A stretch of DNA of 8,211 nt from an uncultured Lachnospiraceae bacterium (GTDB lineage: Bacteria > Bacillota > Clostridia > Lachnospirales > Lachnospiraceae), in contig CACWUI010000051.1 of the NCBI GenBank assembly GCA_902764045.1, positions 1-8,211 on the forward strand. The letters run 5' to 3'. Shown here piece by piece: positions 1-6,618 of this stretch; positions within the stretch are counted from its first letter, which is position 1, and every line of letters begins with the position of its first letter. The notes below the pieces were generated by a model, which was not told the DNA's origin, did not search any database, and saw nothing but the letters and a program-made list of their open reading frames with translations. The translations under genes were made by a program, and so were the position numbers.

Positions 1-1029
1 AGGAATCTTATCATGCTGGACGGCAAAGGCAACATAGTGTGGTCTAAGCATGAGGAACAGCCCACGAAGGATGTTACCACCGGCTTCTGGGACTTCAAGA
101 AACACGATGTGGACGGTGAGATCTACTACAGCTATCACGATCAGAATTACAGATTCGACAATTATGATCTTCTGGGATATGCTCCCGGCGAGCGGGTGAT
201 CCTGGATAAGGACTTCAATGAAGTCAAGCGGATCACCATGGAGAAGTCGTATGTCACAGACAAAGGTCAGGGAGTGGACGGTCACGATTTTCTCATGATC
301 GATCCGGACCACTATATCCTGTCCTGTTATGTGAAGGAAAACGTGAAAAACGTTCCCGGGTATCCCGACGGGACCAATGTGATCTATTCATATCTTCAGG
401 AAGTCAAGGGTGGTGAGGTGGTCTGGGACTTCAAGAGCATCGACTACCCGGAACTCTATGACCTGATCGCAACGGAAGCCACGCCTACGGCCAACGATTT
501 CGCCAACGAACAGGTAGATGCGCCGGATATCCTCTACTTTAACGCTATGAGACTGGATGACGACGGAAACCTGATCTGCTCATTCCGTCATCTTGACTCG
601 ATCCTCTGTCTCGACCGGACGAAGAATACGGATCAGATCAAGTGGAAACTCTCAGGCAAAGACGACGAATTCGGTCTGACCGAACTTCAGAAGACATCAG
701 GCCAGCACTACGTGACCGTGGACGGAAACCGGATCATGGTTTTCAATAACAATAACCGGGATCAACAGACGGAGATCAGGACATATGTGCTTGATATGGA
801 TAAGAAAAAAGCGGAGCCGGTCAGCTCCCTTGGATTCAACGGCAAGTTCTCCCAGGCCTGCGGCTCAGTTCAGAACCCAGAAGGATCTGTTTATGTCATA
901 GGCTGGGGGTGGGCGACCACTGATAACGAATGCATGTCAGTCCTGGATGCCTCCACAGGAAAGAAACTCATGAGCGTGATGCTGGGAGATCCGGAGAACA
1001 TAACTTACAGGTGCGTGTATTACGAATAA
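1..1029 (+). CDS. Arylsulfotransferase-like beta-propeller protein (partial, N-terminus missing)
   Basis: The frame is open from base 1 (first codon AGG) to TAA at 1027-1029, giving 342 residues. The true start lies left of the window. The protein resembles bacterial arylsulfate sulfotransferases (ASST, Arylsulfotran families), usually exported enzymes that move sulfate between phenolic compounds through a sulfohistidine intermediate. Numbering from base 1, family landmarks include a GHDF motif with His95, a D-x-x-Y-F-N motif at 176-181, an S-F-R motif with Arg196, and a GQHY motif with His236, which fits the nucleophilic histidine position. Repeated beta-strand units such as DxxGNLICS and DGNRIMVFNN support a propeller fold. 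At the D-W-x-H-x-N site of classical enzymes this protein has Tyr179, so transferase activity is uncertain. The gene converges on argH. The family call is fairly secure; substrate and catalytic status are not. Confidence 0.75.
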   Translation, partial: RNLIMLDGKGNIVWSKHEEQPTKDVTTGFWDFKKHDVDGEIYYSYHDQNYRFDNYDLLGYAPGERVILDKDFNEVKRITMEKSYVTDKGQGVDGHDFLMIDPDHYILSCYVKENVKNVPGYPDGTNVIYSYLQEVKGGEVVWDFKSIDYPELYDLIATEATPTANDFANEQVDAPDILYFNAMRLDDDGNLICSFRHLDSILCLDRTKNTDQIKWKLSGKDDEFGLTELQKTSGQHYVTVDGNRIMVFNNNNRDQQTEIRTYVLDMDKKKAEPVSSLGFNGKFSQACGSVQNPEGSVYVIGWGWATTDNECMSVLDASTGKKLMSVMLGDPENITYRCVYYE

Positions 1030-1080
1030 CAGAGTGCGTTAGCAGCCATCATCAGGGATCATAACCATGGCAGTTTGTTA

Positions 1081-1110
1081 TACATGGGGACGGTTTTTTT
1101 TGTCCCCGTA
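1081..1110. repeat. Small palindromic element with GGGGAC/GTCCCC stem and T8 in the loop
   Basis: GGGGAC at 1086-1091 pairs with GTCCCC at 1102-1107, and the flanking TAC (1081-1083) can pair with GTA (1108-1110) across an AT bulge. The loop is GG followed by eight T. The T run sits in the loop and not after the stem, so this is not a canonical intrinsic terminator. The GGGGACGGTT core (1086-1095) matches the next palindrome at nine of ten positions, which suggests a dispersed REP-like repeat. A role in ending the convergent transcripts is possible but not shown. Confidence 0.6.
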
Positions 1111-1133
1111 TCTTTGTGTGTACGTTTTATTCA

Positions 1134-1191
1134 GGACACGGTGACGGTTCTCAGTCTCCCTGCGGGAGACTTAAAAACCGTCACCATGTCC
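1134..1191. repeat. Long imperfect palindrome between convergent genes (REP-like element or possible bidirectional terminator)
   Basis: The arms are GGACA (1134-1138) with TGTCC (1187-1191), GGTGACGGTT (1140-1149) with AACCGTCACC (1176-1185), and GTCTCCC (1154-1160) with GGGAGAC (1164-1170) around a TGC loop. Together they make 22 base pairs, with one C/A mismatch and one internal loop (CTCA opposite TTAAA). The element ends 10 bp from the argH stop codon. Neither strand has a T tract right after the stem, so factor-independent termination is doubtful. The shape fits a mobile palindromic repeat of the kind associated with REP-associated tyrosine transposases, but no such transposase is in the window. 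Confidence 0.7.
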
Positions 1192-1201
1192 CTCGCGACC
1201 T

Positions 1202-2572
1202 TTAATCCAGATACTCCTCATAAAAAGCGATGGCGTTCTCCATAGCCTTTTTCCCGGGGGCGCCGGTGGTGGTGCGGGCATCCACGCAGGTTTTCAGGCT
1301 TACCGCATCATAGAAGTCTTCGCCTATCACATCGGAAAACCCATGAAGCTCTTCAAGGCTCAGATCATCGATAGCCTTGTTATTATCGATGCAGTAAAGA
1401 ACCATCTCACCGATGATGCCGTGAGCGTCTCTGAAAGCCACGCCTTTCTTCACAAGATAATCAGCCGCATCAGTGGCGTTGGTAAAGCCCAGCTTGGCGC
1501 TTGCCTCCATGGTGTCTTTATTGAATTTCAGAGTATCGATCATTCCCGCAAAAAGCGTCACAGACATATTGACCGTATCCACTGCGTCAAAGATCTGCTC
1601 CTTGTCCTCCTGCATATCTTTATTGTAAGCAAGAGGCAGCGCCTTCATGGTGGTGAGCAGTGACATAAGGGCACCGTAGACACGCCCGGTTTTACCCCGG
1701 ACAAGCTCGGCAATGTCAGGGTTTTTCTTTTGGGGCATAATGGAACTTCCTGTGCTGTAGGCATCATCGATCTCGATGAAATCATAATCATTGGAATTCC
1801 ATATACAGATCTCCTCCGAGAACCGGCTCAGGTGCATCATGATGATGGAAGCCGCATTTAAGAATTCGATGGCATAATCACGGTCTGATACGGAGTCCAT
1901 GGAATTTCTGGTGGGACCGTCAAATCCAAGCTCCCCGGCGGAGAATTCGCGGTCAAGCGGATAGGTTGTTCCCGCCAGGGCCCCTGAGCCCAGAGGGCAG
2001 AGGTTCAGCCTGTTCTTGCAGTCTTCGAGCCTGCTTCTGTCTCTGATAAGCATTTCAAAATAGGCGCTGAAGTGGTGCGCCACAGTTACGGGCTGGGCTT
2101 TTTGCAGATGTGTAAATCCCGGCAGATATGTGTCCGTATTTTCTTTTATGATACGCAGGAGTATTTTCTGAAATTCTCTGATATTCTCAGATAAAACATC
2201 GATCTGCTCCCTGACATACATACGCGTATCAAGGGCTACCTGGTCATTCCTGCTGCGGCCGGTATGAAGTTTTTTGCCCGTGTCACCGATCCGCTCCGTC
2301 AGAGTGGCCTCCACAAAAGTATGGATATCTTCATAGGTATCATCTATCACAAGAGTCCCGTCATTTATATCGGACAGTATCTTCTCCAGCCCATCGGTAA
2401 TAAGCTTTGCTTCATCATCTGAGATGATCCCCTGCTTACCAAGCATCCGCGCATGGATGATACTGCCCCTGATGTCGTGGGCATAAAGCTTTTTGTCAAA
2501 AGAAACGGATGCATTAAAGTCATTTACCAGCCGGTCTGTTTCTCCCTTGAAACGTCCGCCCCATAATTTCAT
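1202..2572 (-). CDS. argH: Argininosuccinate lyase
   Basis: This enzyme splits argininosuccinate into arginine and fumarate, the last step of arginine synthesis, in the cytosol as a homotetramer of the fumarase/aspartase superfamily. Numbering from the upstream ATG at 2578 (458 residues), the typical opening LWGGRF is at 5-10, HTGRSRNDQ at 105-113, THLQKAQP with the active-site His158 at 157-164, and the flexible-loop signature GSSIMPQKKNPD at 277-288. All key motifs are intact and length is normal for the family. I place the start at the ATG ending at 2572 (456 residues, MKLWGGRF), because AGGAGG at 2586-2581 lies 8 nt from it and only 2 nt from the ATG at 2578. The upstream ATG would give an ATGA overlap with the yfhO stop. 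The gene is the second in a yfhO-argH operon. No argG is visible. Confidence 0.97.
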   Translation of the reverse strand: MKLWGGRFKGETDRLVNDFNASVSFDKKLYAHDIRGSIIHARMLGKQGIISDDEAKLITDGLEKILSDINDGTLVIDDTYEDIHTFVEATLTERIGDTGKKLHTGRSRNDQVALDTRMYVREQIDVLSENIREFQKILLRIIKENTDTYLPGFTHLQKAQPVTVAHHFSAYFEMLIRDRSRLEDCKNRLNLCPLGSGALAGTTYPLDREFSAGELGFDGPTRNSMDSVSDRDYAIEFLNAASIIMMHLSRFSEEICIWNSNDYDFIEIDDAYSTGSSIMPQKKNPDIAELVRGKTGRVYGALMSLLTTMKALPLAYNKDMQEDKEQIFDAVDTVNMSVTLFAGMIDTLKFNKDTMEASAKLGFTNATDAADYLVKKGVAFRDAHGIIGEMVLYCIDNNKAIDDLSLEELHGFSDVIGEDFYDAVSLKTCVDARTTTGAPGKKAMENAIAFYEEYLD

Positions 2573-2574
2573 TT

Positions 2575-5124
2575 TCATTTCCTCCTATTTTTTCTAATAT
2601 TATAAACGATCATCCATGCCGCGACCACGCCTGTGCTTGCCAGGGTAATGGCAATACCCGGCATGAGTCCGTATGGCATATATCGTAATTCTACATCGTG
2701 TTCTCCGGCTTCGACATTTACCGAAAGGAATGCTCCCATGGCAGGAGAAGTTTCTGCTTCCTTACCGTCCACATAGACGCTCCAGCCCTTTTCATAGGGA
2801 ATGGTAAACATGTATCTGTCGGCCCGGTCTGCGGTGAATCTTCCCCTGACCTCAGTGTCGGATATGGAAGATATATTCAGTCCCGAGGGTTCGATCTTTT
2901 TATAACCCTCGATAAGCTTGTCCGTGTCAAGATAAGCTGTAAATCCGGTTATGTCATCCTCGGAAGTGATCTGTACCTCGTCATCCTTTTTTATGTATCC
3001 CATATCCAGAAGCCTGTTGTGCTTCTTTATATCGCTGAAGGAGATGGCAGTGCCTTCATTTACCGTCACCGTAATGCTCTCCGGAAGAGTGGACCTGCAG
3101 GTCATATAGTAGTGCCCGTCTGCCCTGGCTTTGAACTTGTATTCCTTTACTCCGTCTATATCAGAATGAACGGTAAACAGTTCGGAAATACCGACGGCAT
3201 CTTCAAAGACCTGATTCTGGTGATTGATGGCGCTGCTTACGGAAGCACTTTTTTCGGGTTCCTGTGCCGCAAGAGATTCGGGGATAAGGTAACCCAGCGG
3301 CAGGGTGTAATCGTTTTTATAAACGTAAAGCCCGTTATGATCGAAATGATATTGCTTTAAAGGATCATCGCCCTGTATCTCCACGGTTGAGACTATATAT
3401 TTGGAGGACAGCAGCATATCCAGAAATGAAGTTGCCCCCAGTCTCTGATAAGAATTCATGGCCGCCTTAGTACCGAAGGATTTGTAAAAATCGGAGACCC
3501 CGGCGGTAGATGTGGAGGAAAAAGCATTGACAGATCTATAGTTGTACCAGGATCCGTCATTTGCCGTCCTGGCAGCCTCCTGGTCGACCCTGTAAAAGTC
3601 CGTGTCCGTGTTTTCGTTCTTTAAGCGTCTTAAGATCTCCGCATAGTTCTCATCATTTTTCTGATAATCATTATAGTTTACAAGACCCAGTCCCGTGTTG
3701 AACATATGGGTGGAGCATTCCGTGACCGCCACCGCAAACAGCCCTATGGTGGCAAAAATTCGCACGGAGGTTTTCCGCCTGAACAGTATGAATAAGACAA
3801 AGTACGCCCCCAGGAACGCCGCATTTAGCAAAATAAGCGTTATGGAATAAGTGAAGTTGTCATCGTCCGCCACGGACTTGTCCCCGTGATACGCTATGGC
3901 AAATACCACAAGCAGGGCAGCGCAGATCTCCGCGGATATGAGTATATCCCTGGTCCTTGTATGCTTAAAGTGTGAGACGGCTTCATAACCCATGATAAGC
4001 ACAAAGAAGATATAGATGAATGACTGCCTTGCGGGAAGACAGTTGGGGAAATGAAAACCGTGCCAGATATATTCGGGAACATTAAACATAAATGAAAACA
4101 GGAATATTCCCAGGATCACGCCCATTATGATCTTTCGCTTTGCGGCTATCTTCTCTGATAAAAAGAAGAGGGGTAAAAGCGCGACGGAAAAGATCCCGCA
4201 GTAGATATTCGGATAATGCTTCAGCCAGGTATATGACGGGGTGTAGGTCATATGCCGTGAGAATTCCTGCAGGAATGAGTGATACGCCTTAAAGTTGGAA
4301 GGGAAGGTGGATGAGGACGAAGCGGACAGACCGAAGGCGTGGATCTCCGGCAACAGCAGCACCGCAGACAGTCCCGCGGCAACGGCACAGGATATCAGAA
4401 ACAGCACGATCCTTTTTATAACGGCAAAACGCTCACCCGACCTGTCAAAAACAAATAAAAGGCAGACGAAATAAATGATGGCTGAAAATACCACCATTAT
4501 GGAAATGTAGTAATTAAATATCACGCTTAAGCCGAGAGCGATGATAAACAAAAAGGGCCTTTTTTTGTATACAAGGCGTTCCAGTCCCAGCATGACCAGC
4601 GGGAAGACCGCAACACAATCGAGCCACATGATATTCCATGCAAAGGCCGCGATGTAGCCCGACATGCAATAAAACAGGGCAAAGATGACTATCATAACGC
4701 TTTTTGACTTAAAGCGTTTTGATATATAGATCGTAAAAAAGAGTGAAGCAAGCATCATCTTTATCACGATTATCATATCCATGAGAGGTGCCGTCATGGA
4801 GTGGGGCGTAAATGCGAGAAGGAAGTTCAGGGGGCTTGAGATATAGTATGCAAAAAGGGCGGTAAAGTTGGTGCCGAGACCTATGTTCCATGAATACAAA
4901 AGACTGCCGCCGTTTTGCAGCTTATTGTTCATTTCCGAGAAAAATGGACAGTACTGGTGATACATATCCGATGAAAGATACACGTAATGTCCGAAGGGAG
5001 AGATACCCTTGATCCCGAAGAGCACTAAGTAGATAGCAAGAGGGAGCACCAGTGCTATCAGATAAATAATGTTGCCGGATAAAATCCTGTTTTTGTTTAT
5101 TTCTATAAATTTTCCCTTGTTCAC
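2575..5124 (-). CDS. yfhO: YfhO-family polytopic membrane protein
   Basis: This is an 849-residue integral membrane protein of the YfhO family (bacterial membrane protein, GT-C-like fold). Characterised Bacillus and Listeria relatives take part in glycosylation of teichoic acids; the substrate here is unknown. The N-terminal half holds about a dozen hydrophobic segments, the first around residues 17-38. A conserved acidic-aromatic loop follows at 53-62 (DMYHQYCPFF), typical of the family. A long extracytoplasmic region follows the membrane bundle, ending in a beta-rich stretch near residue 773 (FTIPYEKGWSVYVDG) that is also typical. A last membrane helix at about 819-842 and a basic tail close the protein. 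The start is GTG at 5124-5122, with GGAG at 5135-5132, 7 nt away. It is the first gene of an operon with argH and has its own promoter. The family call is firm; the symbol follows the family name only. Confidence 0.9.
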   Translation of the reverse strand: MNKGKFIEINKNRILSGNIIYLIALVLPLAIYLVLFGIKGISPFGHYVYLSSDMYHQYCPFFSEMNNKLQNGGSLLYSWNIGLGTNFTALFAYYISSPLNFLLAFTPHSMTAPLMDMIIVIKMMLASLFFTIYISKRFKSKSVMIVIFALFYCMSGYIAAFAWNIMWLDCVAVFPLVMLGLERLVYKKRPFLFIIALGLSVIFNYYISIMVVFSAIIYFVCLLFVFDRSGERFAVIKRIVLFLISCAVAAGLSAVLLLPEIHAFGLSASSSSTFPSNFKAYHSFLQEFSRHMTYTPSYTWLKHYPNIYCGIFSVALLPLFFLSEKIAAKRKIIMGVILGIFLFSFMFNVPEYIWHGFHFPNCLPARQSFIYIFFVLIMGYEAVSHFKHTRTRDILISAEICAALLVVFAIAYHGDKSVADDDNFTYSITLILLNAAFLGAYFVLFILFRRKTSVRIFATIGLFAVAVTECSTHMFNTGLGLVNYNDYQKNDENYAEILRRLKNENTDTDFYRVDQEAARTANDGSWYNYRSVNAFSSTSTAGVSDFYKSFGTKAAMNSYQRLGATSFLDMLLSSKYIVSTVEIQGDDPLKQYHFDHNGLYVYKNDYTLPLGYLIPESLAAQEPEKSASVSSAINHQNQVFEDAVGISELFTVHSDIDGVKEYKFKARADGHYYMTCRSTLPESITVTVNEGTAISFSDIKKHNRLLDMGYIKKDDEVQITSEDDITGFTAYLDTDKLIEGYKKIEPSGLNISSISDTEVRGRFTADRADRYMFTIPYEKGWSVYVDGKEAETSPAMGAFLSVNVEAGEHDVELRYMPYGLMPGIAITLASTGVVAAWMIVYNIRKNRRK
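2581..2586 (-). promoter_or_regulatory. Ribosome binding site that decides the argH start
   Basis: The minus strand reads AGGAGG here, inside the last codons of yfhO. It is 8 nt from the ATG at 2572-2570 and 2 nt from the ATG at 2578-2576. The spacing favours the inner start. Close coupling with the yfhO stop (2577-2575) suggests translational coupling of the two genes. Confidence 0.8.
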
Positions 5125-5136
5125 AAATCTTCTCCG

Positions 5137-5150
5137 AATAAATTTTTATT
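5137..5150. promoter_or_regulatory. AT-rich dyad in the yfhO-argH leader
   Basis: AATAAA (5137-5142) and TTTATT (5145-5150) form a perfect 6-bp inverted repeat with a TT centre. It lies between the predicted yfhO transcription start (near 5154) and its ribosome binding site. It distantly resembles an arginine-repressor operator half-site arrangement, which is notable because argH is in the operon, but the match is weak and AT-rich dyads are common by chance. Confidence 0.25.
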
Positions 5151-5160
5151 AAAGCATAAT

Positions 5161-5189
5161 AACATAATTTTTACGCCCGTAAAAGTCAA
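5161..5189 (-). promoter_or_regulatory. Sigma-A-type promoter of yfhO-argH
   Basis: On the minus strand a -35 box TTGACT (5189-5184) is followed by a 17-bp spacer and a -10 box TATGTT (5166-5161). Transcription would begin near 5154, leaving a leader of about 30 nt before the GTG at 5124. The -35 box matches five of six consensus bases and the spacer is ideal. Confidence 0.65.
5169..5184. promoter_or_regulatory. Perfect dyad inside the yfhO promoter spacer (candidate operator)
   Basis: TTTTACG (5169-5175) and CGTAAAA (5178-5184) form a perfect 7-bp inverted repeat around a CC centre. It fills most of the spacer between the -10 and -35 boxes of the minus-strand promoter and touches the -35. 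This is a classical place for a repressor site. No regulator can be named from the sequence. Confidence 0.4.
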
Positions 5190-5194
5190 ATTTT

Positions 5195-5218
5195 CCCTAA
5201 AAACCCTTGTATTTAGGG
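5195..5218. promoter_or_regulatory. Perfect dyad over the comEA -35 box (candidate operator)
   Basis: CCCTAAA (5195-5201) and TTTAGGG (5212-5218) form a perfect 7-bp inverted repeat separated by 10 bp, and the -35 box of the plus-strand promoter (5207-5212) lies between and into the arms. The half-sites are 17 bp apart centre to centre. Binding here would be expected to affect the comEA promoter. The binding protein is unknown. Confidence 0.35.
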
Positions 5219-5235
5219 TGGTGTTTGGGTATTAT
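5207..5235 (+). promoter_or_regulatory. Sigma-A-type promoter of the comEA cluster
   Basis: A -35 box TTGTAT (5207-5212), a 17-bp spacer and a -10 box TATTAT (5230-5235) predict transcription from about 5242. The leader would be about 46 nt if translation begins at 5288. It is divergent from the yfhO promoter, with 17 bp between the two -35 boxes. Confidence 0.6.
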
Positions 5236-5257
5236 TGGAATAATAGCACTGAAGGGA

Positions 5258-5279
5258 CCTTAAAAAGTGATTTTTAAGG
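5258..5279 (+). promoter_or_regulatory. Leader hairpin that sequesters the comEA ribosome binding site
   Basis: CCTTAAAAA (5258-5266) and TTTTTAAGG (5271-5279) are exact reverse complements around a GTGA loop, which fits the GNRA tetraloop rule. The 3' arm contains the AAGG of the AAGGAG ribosome binding site (5276-5281), so the folded RNA would block ribosome entry. The 9-bp stem is mostly A-U, so it could open with modest heat or through a trans factor. The GUG in the loop (5267-5269) is also an in-frame alternative start. The structure is seen directly; the regulatory role is inference. Confidence 0.55.
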
Positions 5280-5287
5280 AGTGCACA

Positions 5288-5905
5288 TTGAAAACAAAAC
5301 ATATTAAATTATTGGTTATCATTGCGTCTGTAGTTATCGCAGGGATTTTCGCCTTTAAGAAAAGTACGGATTCCGGAGATGCAGGGGAGCTTACGATCGC
5401 CTCCGGTACGGAAACGGCAGGACCCGGGAGCGGGGAGACCGAAGAGTCTGTCACTGACCTTTCAGAGTACACTGCATATATATGCGGAGAGGTAAAAACT
5501 CCCGGTGTTTACAGGGTAAATGCCGGAGGCAGGATCTCGGAACTGGTGGAAAAAGCCGGCGGTGTTACCGAAGATGCGGACATGACCAGTGTAAATCTTG
5601 CAAGAGAGGTGACGGACGGGGAGCAGATCATCATCGGCTCACTGAAATCCGGAGCCGCTTCTGCCGGAGGAGAGCAGACCCCTGGCGCGGGTGCGGTTGT
5701 AAGTGCCGAAGGCTCTCTTGTAAATATCAATACTGCGGATAAAGCCCGGCTCATGACACTGCCGGGCATAGGTGAGGTAAGGGCAGAGGCCATTATTTCC
5801 TATCGCAATGAAAACGGTTCCTTTAAGACTAAAGAGGACATAAAAAAAGTGTCGGGCATAAAGGAGGGTTCCTTTGAAAAGATCAGGGACCTGATCACAG
5901 TATAA
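5288..5905 (+). CDS. comEA: ComEA-family competence DNA receptor (SLBB + helix-hairpin-helix)
   Basis: This is a membrane-anchored double-stranded DNA-binding protein which, in competent Gram-positive bacteria, holds incoming DNA outside the membrane and passes it to the ComEC channel. With the TTG start at 5288 it has 205 residues. A basic KTKHIK stretch is followed by one membrane helix at about 6-23, an acidic, Ser/Gly/Thr-rich linker to about 60, an SLBB domain at about 63-118 (YICGEVKTPGVY) and a C-terminal ComEA helix-hairpin-helix domain at about 144-205, with hairpins at LPGIG (158-162) and VSGI (188-191). The TTG start is preferred because AAGGAG (5276-5281) lies 6 nt upstream. An in-frame GTG at 5267 has only a weak AAGGGA at 5252-5257 and would add seven residues. 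No comEC follows; a response regulator does, after 20 bp. Confidence 0.88.
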   Translation: MKTKHIKLLVIIASVVIAGIFAFKKSTDSGDAGELTIASGTETAGPGSGETEESVTDLSEYTAYICGEVKTPGVYRVNAGGRISELVEKAGGVTEDADMTSVNLAREVTDGEQIIIGSLKSGAASAGGEQTPGAGAVVSAEGSLVNINTADKARLMTLPGIGEVRAEAIISYRNENGSFKTKEDIKKVSGIKEGSFEKIRDLITV

Positions 5906-5925
5906 TGTAAGAAAGGATAAATGAG

Positions 5926-6618
5926 ATGGCTGTAAAGGTTTTGGTGGTTGACGATGAAAAGATTATTGTTAAAGGACTTACATTCAGTCTCGAACAGGAC
6001 GGGATGGAGGTCACCGGGGCTTATGACGGAGAAGAGGCCCTGGAAAAGGTAAAGACCGGGTCCTATGACATTATCCTGCTCGATCTGATGCTGCCCAAGA
6101 TCGACGGGCTTCAGGTCTGCCGTGAGATAAGGGAGTTTTCTGACGTTCCCATTATCATGCTTACAGCCAAGGGTGAGGACATGGATAAGATCATGGGCCT
6201 TGAGTACGGCGCCGATGACTACATTACCAAGCCTTACAATATCCTTGAGGTAAAGGCGCGTATCAAGGCTATCCTCAGACGAAATACAAAGAGCAGGTCC
6301 GTGCCAGAAGCAAGTGACTCAGTTCTTCGGTTTAAGGATTTTGTTCTTGATACGGACAGCCGGACCCTTTCCATAAACGATCGTGAGATCAACCTTACCG
6401 CAAGAGAGTTTAATCTTTTGGAGCTTATGGCCAAGCATCCCAATAAGGTCTACAGCAGAGAGGGCCTTTTGAAGGAGGCTTGGGGAAGCAGATTCCCGGG
6501 TGACGAGAGGACCGTTGATGTCCATATAAGACGCTTGAGAGAAAAGATAGAGGAGGATCCGGGTCATCCCCGATTTGTCCATACCAAATGGGGAGTAGGA
6601 TATTATTTCCATGCCTAA
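5926..6618 (+). CDS. OmpR/PhoB-family response regulator
   Basis: This 230-residue cytoplasmic transcription factor is activated by phosphoryl transfer from a histidine kinase, almost surely the one encoded next. The receiver domain (about 3-118) has the acidic pair Asp9/Asp10, the phosphoacceptor Asp53 (LLDLMLP), the switch Thr80 and Lys102 (TKPY), so it should be fully functional. A winged helix-turn-helix domain (about 133-229) holds the recognition-helix region DERTVDVHIRRLREKI and the wing KWGVGYYF, typical of the WalR/PhoP/MtrA group. The start is ATG at 5926 with AAGGA at 5913-5917, 8 nt away. The gene lies 20 bp after comEA and overlaps the kinase start by 8 bp, which supports one operon. 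Sequence alone does not tell WalR from PhoP-type regulators, so I give no symbol. Confidence 0.95.
   Translation: MAVKVLVVDDEKIIVKGLTFSLEQDGMEVTGAYDGEEALEKVKTGSYDIILLDLMLPKIDGLQVCREIREFSDVPIIMLTAKGEDMDKIMGLEYGADDYITKPYNILEVKARIKAILRRNTKSRSVPEASDSVLRFKDFVLDTDSRTLSINDREINLTAREFNLLELMAKHPNKVYSREGLLKEAWGSRFPGDERTVDVHIRRLREKIEEDPGHPRFVHTKWGVGYYFHA

Noticed and set aside
1086..1107. GGGGAC/GTCCCC hairpin as a standard intrinsic terminator
   Set aside because: The T8 run is in the loop instead of after the stem, and no U tract follows the 3' arm on either strand.
2698..3360. A 220-codon open frame on the plus strand opposite yfhO
   Set aside because: It is antisense to a well-supported family protein, has no recognisable domain, and its composition is what the reverse of a coding strand would give.
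5267..5287. GTG at 5267 as the main comEA start
   Set aside because: It has only a weak AAGGGA 9 nt upstream, lies in the loop of the leader hairpin, and would put the strong AAGGAG inside the coding region. TTG at 5288 has an ideal 6-nt spacing. It is kept only as a possible alternative.
5881..5896. GATCAGG-GA-CCTGATC inverted repeat at the end of comEA
   Set aside because: It encodes conserved helix-hairpin-helix residues (IRDLI), has no T tract and is short; it is probably incidental to coding.
5901..5906. A perfect TATAAT at the end of comEA as an internal promoter for the response regulator
   Set aside because: The nearest -35-like box, TTGAAA at 5874-5879, is 21 bp away, which is too far, and transcription would begin at or next to the ribosome binding site. 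It overlaps the comEA stop codon and is likely chance.
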